A stretch of 64,000 nt of DNA, from assembly GCA_035536995.1 (NCBI GenBank), contig DATLNB010000023.1, positions 62,001-126,000 of the forward strand. The letters are read 5' to 3'. Source of the stretch: AV80 sp035536995. Its GTDB lineage: Bacteria; Verrucomicrobiota; Verrucomicrobiia; Chthoniobacterales; UBA10450. This document shows positions 33,942-42,565 of this stretch, piece by piece; positions within the stretch are counted from its first letter, which is position 1, and each line of letters opens with the position of its first letter. A model generated the notes under the pieces. That model was not told the DNA's origin and searched no databases. It saw nothing but the letters and a program-made list of their open reading frames with translations. Both the position numbers and the translations under genes were made by a program.

Positions 33942-34022
33942 GCCACAGATGAACACGGATTTTCACGGATGGGTTTTTAAAATTCTCCGATCATCCGTGT
34001 TTCATCCGTGTCAATCCGTGGC
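33942..34022. repeat. inverted repeat with CACGGAT/ATCCGTG units in the thiC leader
   Basis: The left arm (33942-33970) contains two CACGGAT units and the right arm (about 33990-34022) three ATCCGTG units, and the arms are largely complementary, from GCCACAGATGAACACGGAT to ATCCGTGTCAATCCGTGGC. The element ends 6 bp before the thiC ATG and includes an in-frame GTG. Confidence 0.8.
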
Positions 34023-34028
34023 CCAAAC

Positions 34029-35984
<1,956 letters not shown>

Positions 35985-36022
35985 CGTTGTGCGTCCGCTG
36001 TCCTCAGCGGAAATTCCGAAAC

Positions 36023-36529
36023 ATGGCAGACGAATCTTCAGCCATTCCGCTGGGGGAAGTTCTTCGCGCCGCGAATGACCTCGTAGCTGCCGGCCTGATC
36101 AAAGAATACGCGCTCGGCGGCGCGCTCGCCGCGATCTACTACGTCGAGCCTTTCACCACCTACGACGCAGACATTATGTTTATCGCGGCCGAGGAAGGAC
36201 TCCCGGCCGGCATCCCAGCGATCTACGCTCACCTCCAGGAGCGTGGCTGGCGCGTCGAGCGCGAGCATCTGCTCGTTGACGGTTTTCCCCTCCCAATTTC
36301 TGGCTGCCACGGGCCTGACCGAAGAAGCGGTCCGCAACACTCGGCCGATCGAATACGAAGGCGTGCCCGCGAAAGTCTTCCGCCCCGAGCACATCATTGC
36401 CATCGCCGCGAGCGTTGGTCGGTATAAAGCCTCGCGCGCATTGAGCAGTTGCTCGAACAGGCGGAAATCGACAGAACGCTATTGGACGAGATCCTCCGGC
36501 GGTATAACCTGGACCTGCCAAAGCGATGA
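36023..36529 (+). pseudogene. nucleotidyltransferase-like gene with two frameshifts
   Basis: Frame 1 from the ATG at 36023 encodes 'EYALGGALAAIYYVEPFTTYDADIMF', resembling the nucleotidyltransferase fold of AbiEii/MNT-type proteins (G-G-x(n)-D-x-D pattern). At about 36288-36292, within TTTTCCCC, the homologous reading moves to a second frame ('QFLAATGLTEEAVRNTRPIEY', 'VFRPEHIIAIAASVGR'). At about 36433-36440 it moves to a third frame ending 'EQLLEQAEIDRTLLDEILRRY' and TGA at 36527-36529. Each part reads as one protein of about 168 aa. It is either a decaying gene or carries sequencing indels. Its stop overlaps the next ATG. Confidence 0.7.
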
Positions 36530-36750
36530 CACCCGACATGCGCAGCCAGTTGGCGCGAGAGCCTTTCGAGGAGAAAATCCGGAAAGTCGGGCATCTGATT
36601 CAAATCTCGCGCACGGTGAAGCATTCGAGTCGGGATGCTTTACTTCCTCGCCTCAACAAAGCTGCTGCCGAGCTCGACGCAGGCGAAGCTCTGCCTGGCG
36701 CCCGGGGGCGTGAACACATCGAACCGCGGAGCAAACCTTCAACTAGATGA
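36526..36750 (+). CDS. small protein paired with the nucleotidyltransferase-like gene
   Basis: A 74-aa frame starting at an ATG that overlaps the upstream stop (ATGA). Residues 1-32, with 'FEEKIRKVGHLIQISRTVK', look like a genuine short helical partner protein. The remainder is Arg/Pro/Gly-rich and poorly structured, so the true gene may be shorter or also disrupted. The two-gene layout is like small toxin-antitoxin or nucleotidyltransferase/HEPN-type pairs, but no HEPN motif (RxxxxH) is visible. Confidence 0.45.
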   Translation: MTPDMRSQLAREPFEEKIRKVGHLIQISRTVKHSSRDALLPRLNKAAAELDAGEALPGARGREHIEPRSKPSTR

Positions 36751-36942
36751 TTCCCGTCTGCGGGCTCGTCACCTCCCCATTTCACGTGCGCCCGCACTTC
36801 TGTTCCATAAACACGCGGTTGAGCGGGATCGCCGCGGGTAGACAGCACGAAGGGTTGCCCTCAGGTGAGCTTTGCGGGCTGGCGAAGCTCATCAAGATCA
36901 CGACCGGGATTTACTGGTTTCTGCGGGTGGGGACACCCGCCG
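36751..36942. other. gap before tag, with one hairpin
   Basis: No gene is supported. A hairpin GCGGGTGGGGACACCCGC lies at 36923-36940, just beyond the end of tag, and could form part of its transcript end. The rest shows nothing recognisable. Confidence 0.4.
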
Positions 36943-37530
36943 CTACACCTTCGAGCGACTTCGTCGGGTTACGCCGCCGAGCGCGGCGTGACGAGGACAG
37001 GTGACTAGGTGATCGTTAACCATTCCGGTCCCTTGCATGAGCGCGTAGCAGATGGTTGAGCCGACGAACTTAAAGCCGCGTTTGAGCAGGTCGCGGCTCA
37101 TCGCATCGGATTCGGTGGTGCGCCCAGGGACGTCCACCATGCGGCGCCAGCGGTTCTGGATGGGCTGGCCGCCAACGAAACTCCAGAGATAGGCGTCGAA
37201 GCTGCCGAATTCTTCGCGCACGGAGCCGAACATTTTCGCGTTCGTGATGGAGGCCGCGATCTTCAACCGGTTGCGGACGATGCCGGGATCGCCCAGCAAC
37301 CGCTTCACGTCGCGCGCGCCGTAGCGGGCGATTTTTTCCGGGCGAAACCCATCGAAGGCTTTTCGATAGTTCTCGCGCTTGTTCAGAATCGTGGTCCAGC
37401 TCAGCCCCGCCTGTGCGCCTTCCAGAATCAGGAACTCGAAGAGCTTCCGGTCGTCACGCACCGGCACGCCCCATTCCCTATCGTGATAGGTGATGTTCGG
37501 CTCGGTCGTGGCCCAGGGACAACGCGGCAT
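36943..37530 (-). CDS. tag: DNA-3-methyladenine glycosylase I
   Basis: A 195-aa Tag enzyme that removes 3-methyladenine from alkylated DNA. The N-terminal 'RCPWATTEPNITYHDREWG' gives zinc ligands Cys4 and His16, and the C-terminal 'DHLVTCPRH' gives His174 and Cys178, the four-ligand zinc snap of the family. 'ILEGAQAGLSWTTILNKRENYR' contains the conserved Glu and aromatic residues of the base pocket. A short basic tail (RRSRSKV) follows the usual end. The ATG at 37530 fits the family start. It is a single-gene unit. Confidence 0.95.
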   Translation of the reverse strand: MPRCPWATTEPNITYHDREWGVPVRDDRKLFEFLILEGAQAGLSWTTILNKRENYRKAFDGFRPEKIARYGARDVKRLLGDPGIVRNRLKIAASITNAKMFGSVREEFGSFDAYLWSFVGGQPIQNRWRRMVDVPGRTTESDAMSRDLLKRGFKFVGSTICYALMQGTGMVNDHLVTCPRHAALGGVTRRSRSKV

Positions 37531-37766
37531 TCAGCGAGGATGCGACATCATCCGCGGCCCGCAAGGATGAACGCACAAGCTTCATGCGGTCATCTGCACA
37601 TCCCACCGGCAGCCGCCGGACCAATGAAACAGCAAACCCCGAGGAAGCTCTAAAAGCCTGACACTCCCAAGGGCAATCGCCGGGATTGCTTCCTTGATTC
37701 GTTGGTTGCATTTGGCGTTTCGGGCCGGAGCGTTGGAAAGGGCAATTAACAGGGGAGGGCATTCAT
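37531..37766. other. gap upstream of the PhyH gene
   Basis: A 236-bp divergent promoter region between tag and the PhyH gene. A strong Shine-Dalgarno (AGGGGAGGG, 37751-37759) precedes the PhyH ATG. No gene or repeat is recognised. Confidence 0.4.
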
Positions 37767-38600
37767 ATGGGCACGGTTATGGAAGCGCAGAGATTCGACG
37801 TCGCCGAAATCATGGGCGGGCTTTACGGCGACGGGATCATCGGGCGCAAAGGCGTCTTCGAGCGCAGCTGGATCCAAGAGCTGCATGACGAGGTGGTCGA
37901 GCTCTACGGCGACGCCTTGCAGCGGCCGGGCGGTGCTGTTGGGCGCGGGCCGAAGCGGCACTACGTTGAGATTCACCCGGAGGATATCAGCGGCTTTGTC
38001 GAGCTCGCGACCAATCCGTGGATTGTCGCCGTGTCGGAAGCGGTGCTCGGTCCTGACTATAAGATCGTCGAGATCGGTTTCGACGTGCCGAACCCGGGCG
38101 CAATGGCGCAGCCCTGGCATCGCGATTTCCCTGCGCCAGAGGAGACGATTGGCGGCCGGCGCCTGAACTCGCTCGCGTTCAACCTTACCTGCATCGACGT
38201 GACGAAAGAGATGGGGCCGTTCGAGATCGCGCCCGGCACGCAGTGGGACCTGCCGATCGGTTTCGAACACGAGATGTTCCCGCCGCGCGAGCTCTACCCG
38301 CGTTACGAAGAGCGGGCCCAACAGAAGATGCCCAAGATGGGCGACGTCTCCGCGCGGTCGGCCCTTACGATTCATCGAGGGACGCCAAACCGGTCTGACA
38401 AGTCGCGGCCGGTAGTCGTGCTCGGCGTGGACGCACCAGATGCGCGCAACTCGGAGCGGCACGATTTCCAAATCACGCGGCGGTTCTATGAAACGTTACC
38501 CGAAGATCTACGGAGTCATCTAACCTGCCGGTTGGTTAACGAGCTGGAGCCGATCGTGCAAGGCCACACGATTGAGGGACTGATAATGGGTGAGGCGTGA
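37767..38600 (+). CDS. phytanoyl-CoA dioxygenase (PhyH) family protein
   Basis: A 277-aa Fe(II)/2-oxoglutarate-dependent oxygenase. The metal ligands are His118 and Asp120 in 'PWHRDF' and His203 in 'TIHRGTPNRS'; Arg214 ('KSRPVVVLG') should bind 2-oxoglutarate. PhyH-family enzymes hydroxylate small molecules such as phytanoyl-CoA, ectoine or secondary metabolites, and the substrate here is unknown. A clear Shine-Dalgarno sequence precedes the ATG. Its stop codon is followed at once by a short 7-bp repeat array. No biosynthetic partners are nearby. Confidence 0.85.
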   Translation: MGTVMEAQRFDVAEIMGGLYGDGIIGRKGVFERSWIQELHDEVVELYGDALQRPGGAVGRGPKRHYVEIHPEDISGFVELATNPWIVAVSEAVLGPDYKIVEIGFDVPNPGAMAQPWHRDFPAPEETIGGRRLNSLAFNLTCIDVTKEMGPFEIAPGTQWDLPIGFEHEMFPPRELYPRYEERAQQKMPKMGDVSARSALTIHRGTPNRSDKSRPVVVLGVDAPDARNSERHDFQITRRFYETLPEDLRSHLTCRLVNELEPIVQGHTIEGLIMGEA

Positions 38601-38621
38601 AGAGGTCGGAGGTCGGGGGGT
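38601..38621. repeat. 7-bp repeat array directly after the PhyH stop codon
   Basis: AGAGGTC, GGAGGTC, GGGGGGT, starting on the base after the TGA at 38598-38600. Confidence 0.65.
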
Positions 38622-39136
38622 GGCGACCTTTCGGGCGCCAATCGGCCAGATAGAGAAAGACAGAAGAGTCAATCTGGGCTCTCGGTTATCAGAGTAGGCG
38701 AGGCCCCTAGTTCGGTGGGGCGACGGTTCGCCAGGTAAAGCCGAAGTGGTTGCCTCCTCGTGCAGGATCGTTGTGATACGGGGCGCGGGGCGGCCGCCGC
38801 CGAGAGGGGCGAAGCGAGGCGTGATCGCGCATTAGGTTGTTGATGAAGACGGCAGGTTGCAGGTTCTTTCGTCCCGCATCGCGGGACTCGACTGCGGGCC
38901 GCACCTACAATCCCAGCGCTGAAGCACTGGGCTATTGTCGGAAGAAGGGTCGAAGGGGCGCACGGGTTCTGTCGTCCGGCGTTGCGCACTCGATGAAACG
39001 ATCCTGACCATTGTCCCCGCGCTGAAGCGCTGGGCTATTGTCAGGAATTCGGATCGGCGGCGCGGGACTAACGCTGCGCGGGAAGCTCAACTCCAAGGAG
39101 GGAGTTCTAAAGGGACTGCATTGCAGTCGCCCGGGA
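38622..39136. repeat. gene-poor stretch with family G palindromes
   Basis: Over 500 bp without a convincing gene. Two copies of GCTGAAGCRCTGGGCTATTGTC occur at about 38918-38939 and 39020-39041. The first lies in CCCAGCGCTGAAGCACTGGG; the second in a longer imperfect palindrome from TCCTGACCATTGTCC (39002) to GGGCTATTGTCAGGA (ends about 39043). A minus-strand frame at 38707-38904 (65 codons, ending 'NHFGFTWRTVAPPN') could be a relic of a gene end but is not supported further. Confidence 0.6.
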
Positions 39137-39640
39137 TTAGTTCTTTGGCGTCGCCTTCTTCACCGCGGACTTCTTCGCGGCGGTCTTGCCCTTACCGAGG
39201 AGCGCTCTCGCGGCGCGGTAATTGGCCATGTGCTCGTTCACGGGCACGCGCGCGACGGTCCGGCCGACTACGTCTAGCGCAAGGTCGTCCAGCTTCTTGA
39301 AGCGGACGCAACCTTTGCCCATGTCGAGTCTCTTGCCGCTTTTCTTGTATTCGTTGACGAACCAGGTGGAGAGAGTGGGGTGACCGTAAAAGCAGAGGAA
39401 ATGCAGCACCATGCCCGACTTCTGTGAGGCGAGCGCAACGAATGACAGGGGCTCCTTTGGGTTTTCACCGTAGCCTGCCGGATACAGGGATAGCGGCACG
39501 TACCAGGCGATCATTCCCCATTGGATGCCCTCTTCATATCCGTCTGGCAGATTGTCATTGATCACCTTGCGCACGGCGCTGAGCGCGGCGCGACGATCGG
39601 CTGGAAGTGCGGCGAGGTATTCGGATACGGTGGAAGCCAT
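39137..39640 (-). CDS. DUF1801-domain protein with basic tail
   Basis: A 167-aa protein. Residues 1-125 match DUF1801 (YdhG-like): 'VSEYLAALPADRRAALSAVRKVIND', 'YEEGIQWGMIAWYVPLS', 'GCVRFKKLDDLALDVVGRTVA'. DUF1801 domains have a small alpha/beta fold related to frataxin-like and YdeI proteins, and their role is unclear. The C-terminal 20 residues are Lys/Ala-rich ('GKGKTAAKKSAVKKATPKN'), like histone H1 tails, and might bind nucleic acid. A 7-bp array lies just upstream, between this gene and the kinase stop codon. Confidence 0.85.
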   Translation of the reverse strand: MASTVSEYLAALPADRRAALSAVRKVINDNLPDGYEEGIQWGMIAWYVPLSLYPAGYGENPKEPLSFVALASQKSGMVLHFLCFYGHPTLSTWFVNEYKKSGKRLDMGKGCVRFKKLDDLALDVVGRTVARVPVNEHMANYRAARALLGKGKTAAKKSAVKKATPKN

Positions 39641-39644
39641 GATA

Positions 39645-39684
39645 GAAAGTAGGAAGTAGGAAGTAGGAAGTAGGAAGTAGGAAG
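39645..39684. repeat. 7-bp repeat array (GGAAGTA)n after the kinase stop codon
   Basis: GAAAGTA, then GGAAGTA four times, then GGAAG: 40 bp. It fills the gap between the stop of the hybrid kinase (39690) and the start of the DUF1801 gene (39640), both on the minus strand. The same unit recurs at 62169-62189. Confidence 0.95.
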
Positions 39685-39689
39685 GATTC

Positions 39690-41189
39690 TTAGCCGGTCG
39701 AGTCGGTCCGGGCGGCTATATGATCGAGCAGGGCGCGCAACTGATCGAACGGGACGGGTTTCACCAAATGGGCGATGAAGCCGGCTTGCTTGGCGCGTTT
39801 CACATCTTCATCCATCCCGTAACCGCTTAAGGCGATTGCGGGCAGCTCCGGCTGAATGGCGCGGATCTCAGCGAGCAGCTCGAAACCGTTACGGTCGGGC
39901 AAACCGAGATCGCTTATGACGGCGTCGAACGGGCCGGCGGATTTCAGGAGCTCGACAGCTTCTGCGCCAGTACCTGCGCCGTGGACCTGATGCCCGGAGC
40001 GCTGCAGGATTCGCGAAAGCACCTCGCGAGTCGAATCGTGGTCTTCGACCAGAAGGAGCCGGAGATTACCGCGTTTGACGGCGAGGACCGGGTCGGCTGG
40101 CGGCGGGGCTGAGAGCGGAGTTGGGATCGTCCGGAGCGCCACAGAAAACGTGGCGCCGCGACCGACGGCCTCGCTCTCCGCAACAATCTTGCCGCCGTGC
40201 AACTGCACGATCGCGCGAGTGATCGCCAGCCCGAGGCCGAGCCCGCCAAAACTGCCGGTGGCCAGATTCCCTTGCTGGAACGCATCAAAGATCTTCGGCA
40301 GGGCCTCAGGCGCAATGCCCATCCCGGTATCAATCACGCGCACGATCAACTCGCCGTCCGCATTGCTCGTCACCACGCGGACCTGGCCGCCGGAGGGCGT
40401 AAATTTCACGGCGTTCTTGATGATGTTCCAGAAGACCTGTTGGAGCCGGGCGGCGTCGCCGTTGACGCAGCAGTGGGTGGCGTTTTTCTCGAAGGTGATC
40501 AGGACGCGCTTGCTGGTGCCTTCGCTCCGCACGATCTCCTCGGTCTCGGCCAGGAGGTTGTGAATGTCGACGGGGCCGCGGACGAGCGTAAGTTTGCCGT
40601 GCCTGATGCGCGAGAGATCGAGGAGATCGTCGATGAGGCGGGCCTCGAGCTCGGCGTTGCGGCGGATGATCCCCGCCTGCTCGCGCACTTCCGCCGGCAC
40701 CGCGGGATCCAGCTCCATCGCGGTCGACATCATCAGCACGGGACTAAGAGGGGTGCGTAACTCATGGCTAAGCGCCGCCAGGAACTGGTCCTTCGCGATG
40801 TTCGCGCTCTCGGCCGCGCGCTTGGCTTTGAGGAGCTCGCCTTCAAAATGCATGCGCTGTCGCATCCGCACCAGCACGCAATCGTTCTCATTCCGGCCGT
40901 CGCGTTCCTGTCGTCGCGCGTTGAGGAGGAATGGAACTTCTTCGCCGCTCTTGGCGCGGAGCGCCATGTAGACCTCTTCAACCTCTCCCTGGAGCTTGAG
41001 CATCGGGAACAGGTGCGTCTGGTAAAACACGCGGGCGCCCGGCGAAAAGATGGCCTGCAAATGCGCGCCGACGAGCTCCTCGCGCTCGTATCCGAGGAGG
41101 CGACAGAGCGTCACGTTCACACTGGCAACGTGGCCGTCGTCAGTGAAAATCAGGACACCGCACGGCGCGTTGTCGAGAGAAAATTCCAT
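39690..41189 (-). CDS. hybrid sensor histidine kinase with RsbP-like PAS domain
   Basis: A 499-aa protein without membrane segments. Residues 1-115 form a PAS domain that closely follows the PAS of Bacillus RsbP: 'NAPCGVLIFTDDG', 'LLGYEREELVGAHL', 'FPMLKLQGEVEEVYMALRAK', 'DCVLVRMR'. A short coiled coil (115-135) leads to HisKA with His142 in 'LSHELRTPLSP', a HATPase_c domain with Asn259 ('NIIKNAVKF'), 'DTGMGI' and 'GGLGLGLAI', and a C-terminal receiver with Asp427 ('ISDLGLP') and Lys477. It starts on the base after the stop of the RsbQ-like gene, so the two form a tight operon. It likely senses a small molecule made or released by the hydrolase. No DNA-binding response regulator is adjacent. 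Confidence 0.92.
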   Translation of the reverse strand: MEFSLDNAPCGVLIFTDDGHVASVNVTLCRLLGYEREELVGAHLQAIFSPGARVFYQTHLFPMLKLQGEVEEVYMALRAKSGEEVPFLLNARRQERDGRNENDCVLVRMRQRMHFEGELLKAKRAAESANIAKDQFLAALSHELRTPLSPVLMMSTAMELDPAVPAEVREQAGIIRRNAELEARLIDDLLDLSRIRHGKLTLVRGPVDIHNLLAETEEIVRSEGTSKRVLITFEKNATHCCVNGDAARLQQVFWNIIKNAVKFTPSGGQVRVVTSNADGELIVRVIDTGMGIAPEALPKIFDAFQQGNLATGSFGGLGLGLAITRAIVQLHGGKIVAESEAVGRGATFSVALRTIPTPLSAPPPADPVLAVKRGNLRLLLVEDHDSTREVLSRILQRSGHQVHGAGTGAEAVELLKSAGPFDAVISDLGLPDRNGFELLAEIRAIQPELPAIALSGYGMDEDVKRAKQAGFIAHLVKPVPFDQLRALLDHIAARTDSTG

Positions 41190-42023
41190 TCAGGAGGGAA
41201 CCGCAGCGGAGACGCGAGGCCGGCAAGTCGCGAGGTATTCTTTCAGCAACCGGATCGTCTCCTCCGGATGGCTCATGTGCGGGCAATGGCCTGTCGCTTC
41301 CATGACGCGGAACGTGCTCCCACGCAGGTTGCGATGTGTGTATTCGCCGACCGCCGTCGGCGCGATCGCGTCCTCGGCGCATTGCAAAACCAGCGAGGGC
41401 ACCCGCACCTTGGCGAGATCGTCGCGGTTATCGGCAAAGAAGGTGGCCTCCGCGAAACGCCGCGAGATTTCAGGATCGGTCGAGCAGAAGCTCGCCTCCA
41501 GTTCCCGGGTTAGTTCCGGGCGGTCTGGATTTTTCATGATGATGGGCGTGAGAAAGCTCGCCCAGCCGAGATAATTGCGCTCCATCGTATCGAGCAGGCC
41601 TTCGATATCGGCCCGCTCGAACCCGCCGACGTAATCCCCATCGTTGATGTAACGGGGGGACGGCCCAATGAGGATGAGGTGCGCGAAGCGGTCGGGTTGT
41701 TCGTTCGCGGCGAGCACGCCCACCATGCTGCTGACCGAATGCCCGATGAAAATGATGTCACGAAGGTCCAGCTCGTCGCAGACCTCGAGCACGTCGCGCG
41801 CATAGCCTTCGAGCGTCGCGTAACGGTGCCGATCGTAGGCCGACCAATCGGACTTTCCGGAGCCGACGTAATCGAAGAGGACGACCTGGTAATCGTCCTC
41901 GAAAGCGGGGGCCACGAACCGCCACATGGATTGGTCGCAGCCGAATCCGTGCGCGAACAATATCGGCTGCTCTCCCTTGCCGCGCACCACCACGTTGTTC
42001 CGCTCCCGTACGCTGCCGATCAT
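41190..42023 (-). CDS. rsbQ: RsbQ-like alpha/beta hydrolase (KAI2/D14-related)
   Basis: A 277-aa alpha/beta hydrolase that follows Bacillus RsbQ along its whole length: 'FAHGFGCDQSMWRFVAPAF', 'VVLFDYVGSGKSD', 'STDPEISRRFAEATFF', 'GHCPHMSHPEETIRLL'. The triad is Ser96, Asp218 and His246. The nucleophile elbow reads GHSVS, as in the plant receptors KAI2 and D14, where RsbQ has GHSVG; the 'GPSPRYINDGDYVGGFE' stretch is also like D14. In Bacillus, RsbQ is needed by the PAS phosphatase RsbP in energy-stress signalling. Here it is directly followed by a kinase carrying an RsbP-like PAS domain. Confidence 0.93.
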   Translation of the reverse strand: MIGSVRERNNVVVRGKGEQPILFAHGFGCDQSMWRFVAPAFEDDYQVVLFDYVGSGKSDWSAYDRHRYATLEGYARDVLEVCDELDLRDIIFIGHSVSSMVGVLAANEQPDRFAHLILIGPSPRYINDGDYVGGFERADIEGLLDTMERNYLGWASFLTPIIMKNPDRPELTRELEASFCSTDPEISRRFAEATFFADNRDDLAKVRVPSLVLQCAEDAIAPTAVGEYTHRNLRGSTFRVMEATGHCPHMSHPEETIRLLKEYLATCRPRVSAAVPS

Positions 42024-42115
42024 CCGAGGACCTTACGAGATTAGGCCGCAGTCACAAATGCACCCGACCGCGCGAGGTCTGGACGCGGGAGGAGGTCGTT
42101 GTCTAGGATACGGAC

Positions 42116-42466
42116 ATGAACCGTCTTTCAGGATTCGTCAGTTTGCATCCGTACTTCAAGGTGCCGCCGGATAAGCTCGATTTTTTGAAAGGCATTCTCC
42201 CGGAGTTTTCAGCGAAAACGCGGAACGAGACGGGCAACCTTTTCTACGAATTCACCATCAACGGCGACGAAGTTTTTTGTCGAGAAGGTTACGTGAACGC
42301 GGACGCGCTCCTTGCCCACCTGGAGAATGTTGGCCCGATGCTCGCGCAGGCCCTGCAGATGGCCAGGCTTGTCCGCCTCGAAGTCCACGGCCCTGCTCCC
42401 GAACTCGAAGTGCTCAGGGCCCCTCTGGCCCATCTGAATCCCGTTTGGTTCGTTCTGCACCGTTAA
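42116..42466 (+). CDS. ABM/quinol monooxygenase-like small protein
   Basis: A 116-aa protein with the alpha+beta pattern of the antibiotic biosynthesis monooxygenase (ABM) dimeric barrel: 'LHPYFKVPPDKLDFLKGILPEF' (strand and helix), 'GNLFYEFTINGDEVFCREGY' (two strands) and 'NADALLAHLENVGPML' (helix). Known family members act on quinones or haem or have no proven activity. The sequence is too diverged to give a substrate. It is divergent from the rsbQ-kinase operon, with 92 bp between starts. Confidence 0.65.
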   Translation: MNRLSGFVSLHPYFKVPPDKLDFLKGILPEFSAKTRNETGNLFYEFTINGDEVFCREGYVNADALLAHLENVGPMLAQALQMARLVRLEVHGPAPELEVLRAPLAHLNPVWFVLHR

Positions 42467-42565
42467 TTGATTTGCAATTGATCGCTAAGTCGACCCGTCG
42501 GTGTAACCTCGGATCTCTCCCCTTTGTGGCCGCGTCCCCGCATTAAATCCCGGCTGCGCCGGAAC

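Noticed and set aside
38707..38904. A 65-codon minus-strand frame ending in NHFGFTWRTVAPPN as a possible gene.
   Set aside because: There is no recognised family, no ribosome-binding site, and it lies in a repeat-rich stretch. It may be a relic but is not supported.
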